From: an uncultured Sphingomonadales bacterium
GTDB lineage: Bacteria; Pseudomonadota; Alphaproteobacteria; Sphingomonadales; Sphingomonadaceae
DNA length: 46,116 nt
Reading direction: 5' to 3'
Assembly (NCBI GenBank): GCA_903834285.1
Contig: CAILIO010000383.1
Location: 1-46,116 of the forward strand
In this document: positions 29,594-39,466 of the stretch, in pieces
How positions within the stretch are numbered: position 1 is the first letter of the stretch
How the letters are laid out: each line of letters begins with the position of its first letter
Translations under genes and position numbers: made by a program
The notes under the pieces: model-generated
The model's input: only the letters and a program-made list of their open reading frames with translations
Told to the model about the DNA's origin: nothing
Databases searched by the model: none

Positions 29594-30399
29594 CAGGCCT
29601 CCATATCCAGCGACAAGCTTTCAGTATGGCCGTCGATCGCGATAGCCTGTCCGGAAATCCGCGCTCCCGCCGGCGACATCAGGTATTGCACCATTGCTGT
29701 CACATCCTCTTTGGTCGCGAACGTGCGCAGCGAGGTCTGCCGCTTGTATTCGCGCTCGACGTGCGCAACTGTCAGCCCCCGCTCGGCCGCATCGGCAGCG
29801 ATCACCCGGTCGATCCGCGGCCCTTCCACGCTCCCCGGGCAGATAGCGTTTGCACGGATGCCCTCGGGTCCGAGTTCCATCGCCAGCGTCTTGGTCAGCC
29901 CGATGAGCGCCCATTTGGTGGCCACATAAGGCCCCCGCAGCGGGCAGCCAAACAGCCCCGCGGTCGAGCTCATGGTGATGATCGCAGAGCCCGGCGCGCG
30001 GCGGCGCAGCAGCGGGATTGCGTGGCGCGTCATCAGGAACGACCCGTTGAGGTTGACGTCGATCGTGGTATTCCACGCCTCGATCGGCTGGTCCTCCAGC
30101 CGCGCGGTCGGCCCCGCGATGCCGGCGTTGTTCACGAGGAGGTTGATCCCCGCAGCATTGCGCGCGCGCAGATCGCTTTCAACCCATGCGTAGAACCGCT
30201 CGACCGACGCGGCATCGCTCACATCACAGACGCGCGCAGCAAGGCCATCCCGATCATGGCCAAGCGCTTCAATCGCCGCAGCATCCTGATCGCCGGCATA
30301 GACCAGCCAGCCATCGCCGCAGAGCGTTTCGGCAATGGCCAGCCCGATGCCGCTCGCCGCAGCCGAAATCACGGCAATACGCCGCTGCATTGTCCCCAT
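29593..30399 (-). CDS. SDR family oxidoreductase
   Basis: ISAAASGIGLAIAETLCGDGWLV; NNAG; YVATK active site; NAICPGSVEGPRI. Confidence 0.9.
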   Translation of the reverse strand: MGTMQRRIAVISAAASGIGLAIAETLCGDGWLVYAGDQDAAAIEALGHDRDGLAARVCDVSDAASVERFYAWVESDLRARNAAGINLLVNNAGIAGPTARLEDQPIEAWNTTIDVNLNGSFLMTRHAIPLLRRRAPGSAIITMSSTAGLFGCPLRGPYVATKWALIGLTKTLAMELGPEGIRANAICPGSVEGPRIDRVIAADAAERGLTVAHVEREYKRQTSLRTFATKEDVTAMVQYLMSPAGARISGQAIAIDGHTESLSLDMEA

Positions 30400-30419
30400 C
30401 CCCCGGTCTCGCGCTTTCG

Positions 30420-30536
30420 TCAGTCCCTGACGGTCCGGTCACCGGCCTCGTCTGAATGAAACTCGTGCCAGATGCCATTGAGGATCGCGACGCTCACCGC
30501 AAGGCCTAGGCCGAGAATCCAAGCAAAATACCACAT
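30420..30536 (-). CDS. cydX: CydX small subunit of cytochrome bd (38 aa)
   Basis: MWYFAWILGLGLAVSVAILNGIWHEFHSDEAGDRTVRD, directly downstream of cydB; typical CydX MWYFAWILG start. Confidence 0.88.
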   Translation of the reverse strand: MWYFAWILGLGLAVSVAILNGIWHEFHSDEAGDRTVRD

Positions 30537-30550
30537 GCGGCTTGTTCCTC

Positions 30551-31699
30551 TCAGTACATGTCGGGGTTGAGGCGGACTTCCTCGGCGCCAATGCGGCCGA
30601 ACATCACCCGGTAGGCCCAGGTCGTGTAGGCGAGCACGATCGGCAGGAAGATGAGCACGACGACCAGCATGATGAACAATGTCAGGTGGCTGGAGGAAGC
30701 GTTCCACACCGTGAGGCTGGAAGCGGGGTCGATGGAGCTGGGCAGGATGAACGGAAACATCGACAGCCCGACCGTGGCGATGATGCCCACGATCGCGAGC
30801 GAGGACCCGCAAAAGGCCAGCGCATCGCGCCGCATGCGCAGCCCGGCCAGCGCAACCACCGGGCCGAACAGGCCGAGAATCGGCGCGGCCATCATCCAGT
30901 GATGATCGGCAAGGTTGGTAAGCCACCCACCCGGCGCCGCCACAGCGCGGGCGAGATGCGGATTGGATGGCCCGCCCGTATCGACCAGCTCGGCCATGCG
31001 GAAGCCAAGGCCGCCCCATGCGACATAGGCGCCGCCCGCCGCGAAAAGCACCAGCGCTGCTCCGGCCGCCACCGCGCCAAAGCGCCGGGCGCGGAATTGC
31101 ACCGGTCCCGGCTCGAGCTTCATCGCCAGCCAGCCCGCGCCGTGCATGACCAGCATCGCCACGGAAAGTAGCCCGGTCAGCAGGGCAAACGGCGTGAATA
31201 AGCCGAGCAGCGAGCCCTCATAGAACGTGCGCAGATCGCTATCGAGCCGGAACGGCGCGCCGAGCAGCACATTGCCCACTGCCACGCCGAAGACCAGCGC
31301 CGGCACCAGTCCTCCGACAAACAGCGCCCAGTCCCACCGCGCGCGCCATGCCGGTTCGGGCCGCTTTGAGCGGTACTTGAAGCCTACCGGCCGCAGGATC
31401 AGCGACGCCAGTACAAGGAACATGGCAAGGTAAAAGCCAGAGAAGCTCACCGCATAGACGTAAGGCCAGGCCGCGAAGATCGCTCCGCCGCCGAGGATGA
31501 ACCAGACCTGGTTGCCTTCCCAGGTCGCGCTCACGGTGTTGATCACCATGCGCCGCTCAAGATCATTGCGCGCGACGAAGGGCAGCAGTGCCATCGCACC
31601 GAGATCGAATCCGTCGGTCAGTGCAAAGCCGATGAGCAGTACGCCGATCAGCACCCACCAGATCAGCCTCAACGTCTCGTAATCAAGCGGCAACGCCAC
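30551..31699 (-). CDS. cydB: Cytochrome bd ubiquinol oxidase subunit II
   Basis: DYETLRLIWWVLIGVLLIGFALTDGFDLGAMALLPFVARNDLERRMVINTVSATWEGNQVWFILGGGAIFAAWP. Confidence 0.96.
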   Translation of the reverse strand: MALPLDYETLRLIWWVLIGVLLIGFALTDGFDLGAMALLPFVARNDLERRMVINTVSATWEGNQVWFILGGGAIFAAWPYVYAVSFSGFYLAMFLVLASLILRPVGFKYRSKRPEPAWRARWDWALFVGGLVPALVFGVAVGNVLLGAPFRLDSDLRTFYEGSLLGLFTPFALLTGLLSVAMLVMHGAGWLAMKLEPGPVQFRARRFGAVAAGAALVLFAAGGAYVAWGGLGFRMAELVDTGGPSNPHLARAVAAPGGWLTNLADHHWMMAAPILGLFGPVVALAGLRMRRDALAFCGSSLAIVGIIATVGLSMFPFILPSSIDPASSLTVWNASSSHLTLFIMLVVVLIFLPIVLAYTTWAYRVMFGRIGAEEVRLNPDMY

Positions 31700-31711
31700 A
31701 GTGGCTCTCCT

Positions 31712-33301
31712 TCACTCGGCGGGGACGCTTTGATACGGGTTCGGCGCTCCGGATGGCGGCACCGGATCGCGGCGAGGATGCCACGGGGTGTAGCCTTCCG
31801 GCCCCTTGCTGATGGCCGCCACCATCAGCCGCACCTCGATCACCGCCAGCACGCTATAGAGCAGCGTGAAGCCCGCGATTGTGGTCCAGATCTGGCCGGT
31901 GGTGAGGCTGGAGGCTCCGAGGAAGGTCGGCAGCACACCGTCGACCGCCCAGGGCTGGCGTCCGAATTCGGCTACCATCCAACCCAGTTCGATCGCGATC
32001 CACGGCAGCGGGATCATCAGGACTGCTGCGCGCAGGAACCACTTCGCATCGAACCGGCGCGTATTGGCCAGAACCAGCGCCGTCGCAAAGAAACCGATGA
32101 ACAGGAAGCCGAGCCCCGCCATGCCGCGAAACAGGAAGAACAGCGCGGGCACGTTGGGCACGGTCGACCACGCCGCCTTGTCGAGCGCCGCGCTATCCGC
32201 CTTGCGCGGATCGGCGACAAAGCGCTTGAGCAGCAGGGCATAGCCCATATCGTCCTTCGCACTTTCGAACTGCGTGCGCGCGGCGATGTCCTTCGGGTTC
32301 ACCTTGAGCTTTTGCACCGCATCATAGGCAACCAGCCCGTGCTCGATGCGCATGCGGGCATGCGCTACCAGCGGATAGATCCCTTCAACCTGACCCGTCA
32401 GGCTGCGCGTGCCGATAATGCCGAGTACGTAGGGGATCTTGACCTCAAAGAGCGTCTCGCGCCCCGTGTTCGAAGGCAGGCCGAACACCGCGATCCCTGC
32501 CGGTGCCGGCTCGGTATGCCATTCCGCCTCGATCGCGGCGAGCTTCATCTTCTGGTTGTCGGTCAGCGTATAGCCGCTCTCGTCGCCCAGCACGACGACC
32601 GAGAGCGCCGAGGCAAGCCCGAAAGCGGCGGCCACGGCAAAGCTGCGCTTGGCCAGTTCCAGATGCCGCCCCTTGAGCAGGTACCACGCCGAAATGCCGA
32701 GCACGAACACGCTCGCCGCGACATAACCTGCGCTCACCGTATGGACGAACTTGGCCTGCGCGACGGGATTGAACACCACGTCGTAGAAGTTCGTCACTTC
32801 CATGCGCATCGTGATCGGGTTGAACGCGGCGCCGGTCGGGTGCTGCATCCAGCCGTTGGCGATCAGGATCCACAGCGCCGAGAGATTGGACCCCAACGCG
32901 ACCATGAACGTGGTAAAAAGGTGCTGACGTGCGCTCAGCTTGTCCCAGCCGAAAAACATCAGCCCCACGAAGGTCGCCTCGAGGAAGAAGGCCATCAGCC
33001 CCTCGATCGCCAGCGGTGCCCCGAAAATATCGCCAACATAGTGTGAATAGTAGGACCAGTTGGTGCCGAACTCGAACTCCATGGTGAGGCCCGTCGCCAC
33101 GCCCAGCACGAAGTTGATACCGAAGAGCTTGCCCCAGAAACGGGTGATATCCCGCCAGATCGGGCGATCAGTCATCACATAGACGCTTTCCATGATGACC
33201 AGAATGAACGACAAGCCGAGCGTGAGTGGCACGAACAGGAAATGGTACAGCGCGGTCAATGCGAACTGCAGCCGGGAAAGCTCCACCACTGCCATATCCA
33301 T
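31712..33301 (-). CDS. cydA: Cytochrome bd ubiquinol oxidase subunit I
   Basis: MDMAVVELSRLQFALTALYHFLFVPLTLGLSFILVIMES; GRETLFEVKIPYVLGIIGTRSL; long Q-loop type. Start set at 33301 rather than the longer ORF start. Confidence 0.95.
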   Translation of the reverse strand: MDMAVVELSRLQFALTALYHFLFVPLTLGLSFILVIMESVYVMTDRPIWRDITRFWGKLFGINFVLGVATGLTMEFEFGTNWSYYSHYVGDIFGAPLAIEGLMAFFLEATFVGLMFFGWDKLSARQHLFTTFMVALGSNLSALWILIANGWMQHPTGAAFNPITMRMEVTNFYDVVFNPVAQAKFVHTVSAGYVAASVFVLGISAWYLLKGRHLELAKRSFAVAAAFGLASALSVVVLGDESGYTLTDNQKMKLAAIEAEWHTEPAPAGIAVFGLPSNTGRETLFEVKIPYVLGIIGTRSLTGQVEGIYPLVAHARMRIEHGLVAYDAVQKLKVNPKDIAARTQFESAKDDMGYALLLKRFVADPRKADSAALDKAAWSTVPNVPALFFLFRGMAGLGFLFIGFFATALVLANTRRFDAKWFLRAAVLMIPLPWIAIELGWMVAEFGRQPWAVDGVLPTFLGASSLTTGQIWTTIAGFTLLYSVLAVIEVRLMVAAISKGPEGYTPWHPRRDPVPPSGAPNPYQSVPAE

Positions 33302-33385
33302 CGCTTGTGCCCTTTCGCGGCCTGAGCGCGCCAGCGCGTCCGAGTCTGACGCTGCCTTCCGCAACCAAATAAACGATTCCAAATC

Positions 33386-34918
33386 ATGAGGATACACAAA
33401 GCGGCAGGCCTTGCCTGGACGTCCGATATAGCAGGGGCCGCAGTGTTTGCCTGGGGGGTGGCCACGGCGCTGGAAGCCCGGCTTGCGGGCGGCACAACCT
33501 CGGGCTTGGCGACCGGCTCCGCGCTGGTAGTGCTTGGCGGCTTGCTCAGGCTTGCCAGCCAGTATAGCGCGCAAGTGCTGGGTTTTGACAAAGGCCGCGC
33601 GCTGGCGCGAGCGCGGCGCGCGGCCGTTTTCCCCAGACTACTCGCCATCGCGGGCCCCGGTGCGCCCGCGCTCGGTGCAACCGCCACGTTCGGGATCGAC
33701 CATATTGCCGCCGAACAGGCCCGCGCCGCGCGGTTTGATCCAGTGCGCCAGTCCGCGACACTGGCCCCTCTCCTCGTGGTCGTCGTGGTCGCGTTCCAGA
33801 GCCGGGTTGCCGCGCTGATCCTCTTCGCGACGCTGATCCCGTTCGTGATCGGCATGATCCTCGCCGGCGGGGCCGCCCGGCAAGCTGCGGACCGGCAGAT
33901 GGCAGCCATTGCTGCGCTCTCCGCACTCTATGTCGACCGGATCCGCCACTTGCCGATCATCCGCCACTTCGGCGCCGAGGAGCGGATCGCCCGGCAGGCT
34001 GGCGGCGCGGCGCAGGACGTCGCGGAGCGCACCATCGCGGTGCTCAGGGCCGCATTCCTCTCAAGCGCAGTGCTGGAATTCTTCGCCGCGCTGAGCGTCG
34101 CGCTGGTCGCGGTCTATTGCGGGTTCAGCCTCCTCGGCCTGCTGCCCTTCCCCGCGCCCGAGCATCTCGATTACCGCGCGGCGTTCTTCGTGCTGGTGAT
34201 GGCGCCGGAATTCTACCTTCCGATGCGCCGCCTTGCTGCGGCCTATCATGAAAAGCAGTTGGGCGAGGCTGCGGAGAAGGCTCTGGCGGAAGTGCCGGAG
34301 CTGGTCGCCCGCCCCTGCGCCTCCGAAGGTGTCGCGCTGCGCGATGTAGTCGTGGTCTGGCCAGGCCACCGCATCGGCCCGATCAGCTTCGAACTTGGCC
34401 GGGTCGGTCTGGTCTGCATCACGGGGCCGACCGGCAGCGGCAAGACCAGCCTGCTCGCTGCAATCGCCGGGCAAGTCGCGCCAAGCGAAGGCACGCTTGA
34501 AACGCTCCCGCCCGGGGCCATTGCATGGGCCGGCCAAGTTCCGCTGCTCCTGCCGACAACGCTCGCGGAAAACCTTCGCCTCGGCCGGCCCGATGCAGAC
34601 TGCGCATCGGTGGCCAAGGCGGTGGGCGCGGTGGGGCTCGATGCGCTGGTCGCTAGCCGGACGGACGGACTCGCCACCGTGATCGACCACCACGGCGCCT
34701 GGCTCTCTGGCGGCGAGCGGCGGCGCGTCGGCCTCGCCCGCGCGCTGATCGCGGATCGCGCGCTGCTGCTGGCGGATGAACCTACCGCCGATCTCGATGC
34801 GCCAAGCGCCGAGCGGATCGTCGCACTGCTGGCCAACGAAGCGAAGCGCCGCGCGGTGATCGTGGCGACGCATGATGAACGGCTGGCTGCCGTTGCCGAC
34901 AGGATCATTGCGCTGTGA
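33386..34918 (+). CDS. cydD: Thiol reductant ABC exporter subunit CydD
   Basis: TM region plus ATPase (GPTGSGKTSLLAAIAGQ; LSGGERRRVGLARAL); adjacent to cydC and cydAB. Confidence 0.9.
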   Translation: MRIHKAAGLAWTSDIAGAAVFAWGVATALEARLAGGTTSGLATGSALVVLGGLLRLASQYSAQVLGFDKGRALARARRAAVFPRLLAIAGPGAPALGATATFGIDHIAAEQARAARFDPVRQSATLAPLLVVVVVAFQSRVAALILFATLIPFVIGMILAGGAARQAADRQMAAIAALSALYVDRIRHLPIIRHFGAEERIARQAGGAAQDVAERTIAVLRAAFLSSAVLEFFAALSVALVAVYCGFSLLGLLPFPAPEHLDYRAAFFVLVMAPEFYLPMRRLAAAYHEKQLGEAAEKALAEVPELVARPCASEGVALRDVVVVWPGHRIGPISFELGRVGLVCITGPTGSGKTSLLAAIAGQVAPSEGTLETLPPGAIAWAGQVPLLLPTTLAENLRLGRPDADCASVAKAVGAVGLDALVASRTDGLATVIDHHGAWLSGGERRRVGLARALIADRALLLADEPTADLDAPSAERIVALLANEAKRRAVIVATHDERLAAVADRIIAL

Positions 34919-36507
34919 TCGCGCTGCGCTTCCCCCTTCCCCTGCCGCCGCGCGTGAGGGGCCGGATCACGATTGCCTTCTTCGCGGCGCTGGCCGCCGG
35001 GGTGGGCGGGCTCGCACTGCTGGGGGTCTCGGGATGGTTCCTGACCGGCGCCGCGCTGGCAGGTGCAAGCGGCACGGCGGCCGTCGCGGCCTTCAACTAC
35101 CTGCTGCCAAGCGCGGCGATCCGCGGCCTTGCTGTGGTGCGCACTGCGGCGCGCTATGGCGAGCGGCTGTGGTCGCATGAGGCGGCGCTGCATGCCCTTG
35201 CGGGGCTGCGCAGCACCCTGTTTGCCCGCCTCGCCCACGCCGATGGCCGCAGCGCGCCCGATTTGTCGAGCGGCGATGCGAGCGCGCGGCTGATCGGCGA
35301 TATCGCGGCGCTGGAAGACCTCGTCGTGCGGCGCCCCGGCATACCGGCGGCCGTCGGCACGGCGCTGGTCGGGCTGGTGGCCGTGATGCTGGCAGGATGG
35401 CTGGCAGCCCTGCTGCTGGCCGCCGTGCTGGCGCTGCTGCTTGTGGCGTTGGCACTCCTGCCGCCCCGCCTGAGCGCCGCGCCGGCGGCCGATGCGGCCG
35501 CAGCGGTCTCTCGTCTGCGCCGCATGTTGGTAGACTATGCGGCGGCGCGCAGTGAAATCATCACCTATGGCCTTGCTGACCGCGTGACCATGTTGCTGGC
35601 AGCAGAAGCGGACCAGCTGGACAAGGCGCAGCGCCAGTTGGCACGGATCGAGGCCGCGAGCAGTGGTCTGCTCATTCTGGGCAGCACGTTTGCCGCGGCC
35701 GCGGCGCTGCTGGCCAGCACCGCCGCACCGCCAATCACCGCGCTCGCCGTGCTGGCAGCAACCGCGAGTATCGAGGCCGTTGCCGCGATCGCCCGCTCGA
35801 GCGCGCGTGAGGCGGCTGTTGCCGAGGGCACTGCAAGGCTGCAAGTGCTGCTCACGCTGCCCGCACCGCACGCAGCAACTGCATTGCCGGCCATGGCCCC
35901 GCAGCCGCTCGGTTTTGGCGCGGCGTGCTTCCCGCCAGGAAGCCGCATTGCGCTGACGGGGCCCTCGGGATCGGGCAAGACGCAGGTGATCGAGGCGCTG
36001 GCCGGCCTGCGCGCGCCGTTCCACGCGCTTGCGATGGGCGGTACGCCGCTCGCCGAGCGGCCCGCATCCCTTATCCGCGAACAGGTCGCGCTGGCACCGC
36101 AAGAGCCGATGCTGATCGCCGGGACCATCGCCGACAACTTGCGCCTCGCCCGCCCGGGCATCGATGCCGCCGCGATGGAGCTGGCGCTGCGCACGGCGCA
36201 GCTTTGGCCGCGGATCGAGCGCATGCCGCAGAGGCTCGATACAGTGCTGGGAGAGGATGGCGGGGTGCTTTCAGGCGGAGAGCGCAAGCGGCTCTCGATC
36301 GCGCGGGCACTGCTGGCCGAGCGCCCCTGGCTCCTGCTCGATGAGCCCAGCGAAGGGCTCGACGCCGCTACCGAGGCCGCGCTGGTCGCCGCGCTCGAGG
36401 TCTGGCTCGATGCCCGCGGCATGGGGCTGGTGATTGCCTCCCACCACCCCCCGCCGCTCAGGCTAGCAAGCCAGCACATCGCGGTAGCGGTGGTGCCGCG
36501 AGCCTAG
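34915..36507 (+). CDS. cydC: Thiol reductant ABC exporter subunit CydC
   Basis: LLGVSGWFLTGAALAG...AAIRGLAVVRTAARYGERLWSHEAALHALAGLR; GPSGSGKTQVIEALAGL; LSGGERKRLSIARALL. Confidence 0.9.
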   Translation: MIALRFPLPLPPRVRGRITIAFFAALAAGVGGLALLGVSGWFLTGAALAGASGTAAVAAFNYLLPSAAIRGLAVVRTAARYGERLWSHEAALHALAGLRSTLFARLAHADGRSAPDLSSGDASARLIGDIAALEDLVVRRPGIPAAVGTALVGLVAVMLAGWLAALLLAAVLALLLVALALLPPRLSAAPAADAAAAVSRLRRMLVDYAAARSEIITYGLADRVTMLLAAEADQLDKAQRQLARIEAASSGLLILGSTFAAAAALLASTAAPPITALAVLAATASIEAVAAIARSSAREAAVAEGTARLQVLLTLPAPHAATALPAMAPQPLGFGAACFPPGSRIALTGPSGSGKTQVIEALAGLRAPFHALAMGGTPLAERPASLIREQVALAPQEPMLIAGTIADNLRLARPGIDAAAMELALRTAQLWPRIERMPQRLDTVLGEDGGVLSGGERKRLSIARALLAERPWLLLDEPSEGLDAATEAALVAALEVWLDARGMGLVIASHHPPPLRLASQHIAVAVVPRA

Positions 36508-36581
36508 CCTATTCGCCAGCCGCCTCCCCGCGCCGGATAGGATAGTCTTGGTTCCATCATGGCCAAGCACGAGGTGTCCAA

Positions 36582-36944
36582 ATGCCGGTGACCATCCTGA
36601 CCCTGCTCAAGCGCCGTCCCGGCATGAGCAAGGCCGATTTCATCGCCTATTACGAAACCCATCACCGCCTGATCGGCGAGAAAGTGCTGGGCCCCTGGGC
36701 GACCCGCTATGAACGCAAGCATCTCCATCCCATGGATGGCAGCGATATCGATTACGATTTCGACGTAGCGATGGAGATCGAGTTCGCCGACGAGGAGTCC
36801 ATGGCCGCATGCTTCGCCGCGATGGCCGATCCGGAGACGCGGCGCGAGATTACCGAGGACGAGGAGCGGCTGTTCGACCGGCCCCGCATGCGCGTCTACC
36901 GCGTCGAAAACTACCGCTCCGACCTGCCGGTGAAGCCGGGCTGA
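36582..36944 (+). CDS. EthD-domain (dimeric alpha-beta barrel) protein
   Basis: MPVTILTLLKRRPGMSKADFIAYYETHHRLIGEKVL; small ferredoxin-like fold pattern. Confidence 0.75.
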   Translation: MPVTILTLLKRRPGMSKADFIAYYETHHRLIGEKVLGPWATRYERKHLHPMDGSDIDYDFDVAMEIEFADEESMAACFAAMADPETRREITEDEERLFDRPRMRVYRVENYRSDLPVKPG

Positions 36945-36952
36945 CCAGTGCC

Positions 36953-37630
36953 TCAGACCACCATCTTGCCCGCATAGATCAGGCGTAACACTTCGTTCGA
37001 CAGTCGCTGCGCCCTCTGTGTGCGCGCCTCGCCAAAGACGGGCTGCTGCAGCAGCAGGCCCATGTGCAGCGTCGTCACGAAGTCGCTCGCCAGCTTCATC
37101 TGCTCCCACTGGTCGCGCCAGTGCGGGAATGCCTCGATCATCTCGGCAATCCACACTTCATCGTATCGGCGCACAACCGGGCCGAAGAACTGGTCCAGCT
37201 CCGCATCCGTCCGCGCGGCGACGGCGAGTTCGATGTAGGCTGCATATTCACGCGCCTGCACGCTGCGCCAATGTGCTGCCGTGGCGATCTCAAGCCGGTC
37301 AGCGTCAGAAGCCTGCGCCATCTCGGCTAGATAATCTTCCAGATAGAGGCGCATGCGTTCGTAGAAGACGTGCTCGATCACCGCGCCGACAATATCCATG
37401 CGGGTCGGAAAATGGTGGTGCATCGCCCCGCGAGAGACCCCCGTGCGCTCCGCCACAGCCTGTGTGGTAAGGCCGGAATAGCCGCCTCCGACCAGGCAAT
37501 CGACGGCAGCCTCGATGATGCGCAGGCGCGTGCGCGCGCTCTTCTGCTGCTGCCAGCGGGCTGGCTGCGCATCGTGCCCGGCAGGTTGCAGGGCATGCAG
37601 CACCCGCGTTTTAGTCGTCGATCCAGTCAC
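36953..37630 (-). CDS. TetR family transcriptional regulator
   Basis: RTRLRIIEAAVDCLVGGGYSGLTTQAVAERTGVSRGAMHHHFPTRMDIVGAVIEH. Confidence 0.9.
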   Translation of the reverse strand: MTGSTTKTRVLHALQPAGHDAQPARWQQQKSARTRLRIIEAAVDCLVGGGYSGLTTQAVAERTGVSRGAMHHHFPTRMDIVGAVIEHVFYERMRLYLEDYLAEMAQASDADRLEIATAAHWRSVQAREYAAYIELAVAARTDAELDQFFGPVVRRYDEVWIAEMIEAFPHWRDQWEQMKLASDFVTTLHMGLLLQQPVFGEARTQRAQRLSNEVLRLIYAGKMVV

Positions 37631-37690
37631 CTGGCTTGCCCCCGCCCCGCCTGCAGTGAGGCCGCAAAAGCCCCGTACTAGGGGCGTATC

Positions 37691-38536
37691 TTACCCGTTC
37701 GATAGCCTGCCAGCCAGCAGCATCTTGCGGTGCACCGACGGGCTCACCCCGAAGGCGGCGCGGTAGCACTGCGAGAAATAGGCGTGGGAGCGGAACCCGG
37801 TGCGATATCCGATCTGTGAGACCGGCAGATCACCGGTCGCCAGCATACGCGCCGCCTGCTGCAACCTGAAGCGGGTCTGGTAGGTGACGAACCCCGCGCC
37901 GAAGGTCTTCGCGAACAGACGCGAGAAATAGGACGCTGATAATCCGCACAGCGAGGCCGCCTCGGCGAGCGACAGCGCCTTGTCCGGAAACCGTTCCCAA
38001 TGCTGGAGGAGCGGGCGGAAATGCGCGAGGCCGGAGGATGGTGCAGGGTCCTCGCAGCCATCTTCCCCGAAGGCTCCCCGCAGCGCGAGAAGCAAGGCTT
38101 CGAGCAAGACGATGATTTGCGCCTCTGGAAGGTGATCCTCAAGGCTGGCGGCGAGCCAATCGAGCAGCAACGCCGCGCGCTCTGCCGCAAGCGCGCCGGG
38201 CGCGGCTGCGCAAGCAGCGGCCGGCAGCGCCGGGATACGGGGATCGATGGCTAGCGGATCGAACTGCACCAGCGTCCACCGCCGAACACCGGGTGCAAAA
38301 GCGAAATCGTGGATCGCCATGCCCGGCGCATAGAGCACCGATCCCGGCGCAAACGCCCATTCGCCCGCTTCGCTGATGAAGCTGCCGCTGCCTTGCTCCA
38401 TAAACACGAGTTCGGCGAGCCCGTGAAAGTGAAGGAACCGCTCGGGCACGGGCTCGCCCGCAGGCTGTCGGACGCGCTCGATCCGCACCGACCGTCCCGG
38501 CGGCAGGGCAACAGGTTCGGAGAGCGCGGGCAGCAT
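37691..38536 (-). CDS. AraC family regulator with N-terminal cupin sensor
   Basis: LHFHGLAELVFMEQGSGSFISEAGEWAFAPGSVLYAPGMAIHDF; C-terminal HTH LSLAEAASLCGLSASYFSRLFAKTFGAGFVTYQTRFRLQQAARML...YRTGFRSHAYFSQCYRAAFGVSP. Confidence 0.87.
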   Translation of the reverse strand: MLPALSEPVALPPGRSVRIERVRQPAGEPVPERFLHFHGLAELVFMEQGSGSFISEAGEWAFAPGSVLYAPGMAIHDFAFAPGVRRWTLVQFDPLAIDPRIPALPAAACAAAPGALAAERAALLLDWLAASLEDHLPEAQIIVLLEALLLALRGAFGEDGCEDPAPSSGLAHFRPLLQHWERFPDKALSLAEAASLCGLSASYFSRLFAKTFGAGFVTYQTRFRLQQAARMLATGDLPVSQIGYRTGFRSHAYFSQCYRAAFGVSPSVHRKMLLAGRLSNG

Positions 38537-38668
38537 AACAAGATATTGATAATTTATTGCCGGGATTGTTGCAATCGCCCCCGATGATATCCGCATGTAC
38601 GATAGGTATAGTCGTGCGCAGGGTTCACCCCCGGACCAATCCCGTGCAGACAAGAAAGCGCGCGCCCG

Positions 38669-39466
38669 ATGATCAACCTGCCCTATGCCGTTTCGGACGA
38701 CGCGATTGCCCGCTACAGGCGTGAGGGCTTCGTGCGCCTGCCCGGCCTGCTCGATGCTGCGGACCTCGAAGACTATGGCGCTGAAATCACCCGGCTGACC
38801 CTGGCGCTTAACACCCAACACAAGCCGCTTGAGGAACGCGAGACCTACGACCGCGCGTTCCTGCAGGTGATGAACCTCTGGCGCTGCTCGGAGATTGCCC
38901 GCAGCTTCGTCTTCGACCAGCGGCTCGCGGGCATAGCGGCGGAGCTTCTGGGGGTGAACGGCGTGCGGCTCTATCACGACCAGTCGCTCTACAAGGAACC
39001 TTCGGGCGGGATTACCCCGGCGCATGCCGACCAGTACTACTGGCCGCTCGCGAGCGACCGTGCGATCACCGTATGGATCCCGCTGCAGCCGGTGCCGCTC
39101 GAAATGGGGCCGCTGGAGTTCTACGCCGGCAGCCACCGGACCGCGCTGGGCCGCAACCTGCCGATCTCAGACGAGAGCGAAGCGCGAATCACTGCCGAAA
39201 TGGAAGCGCAAGGGCACCCGATCGACCGCGCGCCTTATGCGCTGGGTGACATAAGCTTTCACTCGGGCTGGACATTCCACCGCGCCGGGCCCAACTTCAG
39301 CGACCGGCCGCGTTCGGTGATGACAATGATCTACATCGATGCCGAAATGACCGTGGCCGAGCCCGCCAACGCGGTGCAGCAGGCTGATCTGGCTCAGTGG
39401 CTGCCGGGGCTGAAGCCAGGCGATCTCGCCGCCTCGCCGATCAATCCGGTGCTGTTTCCGCGATGA
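38669..39466 (+). CDS. Phytanoyl-CoA dioxygenase (PhyH) family Fe(II)/2-oxoglutarate oxygenase
   Basis: HxD motif PAHADQYYW; distal His SGWTFHRAGPNFSDRPRS; typical PhyH N-terminus YRREGFVRLPGLLD. Confidence 0.85.
   Translation: MINLPYAVSDDAIARYRREGFVRLPGLLDAADLEDYGAEITRLTLALNTQHKPLEERETYDRAFLQVMNLWRCSEIARSFVFDQRLAGIAAELLGVNGVRLYHDQSLYKEPSGGITPAHADQYYWPLASDRAITVWIPLQPVPLEMGPLEFYAGSHRTALGRNLPISDESEARITAEMEAQGHPIDRAPYALGDISFHSGWTFHRAGPNFSDRPRSVMTMIYIDAEMTVAEPANAVQQADLAQWLPGLKPGDLAASPINPVLFPR

Noticed and set aside
28352-29929. 525-aa plus-strand ORF opposite the POT start, quinone oxidoreductase and SDR
   Set aside because: Spans intergenic DNA and antisense of recognisable genes, with no domain-like motif.
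33375-33385. GATTCCAAATC inverted repeat directly before cydD, considered as an FNR/ANR-type box
   Set aside because: Spacing (GAT-N5-ATC) does not match TTGAT-N4-ATCAA and it abuts the start codon; likely chance.
34246-36102. 618-aa minus-strand ORF opposite cydD/cydC
   Set aside because: Antisense to recognisable ABC transporter genes; biased composition.
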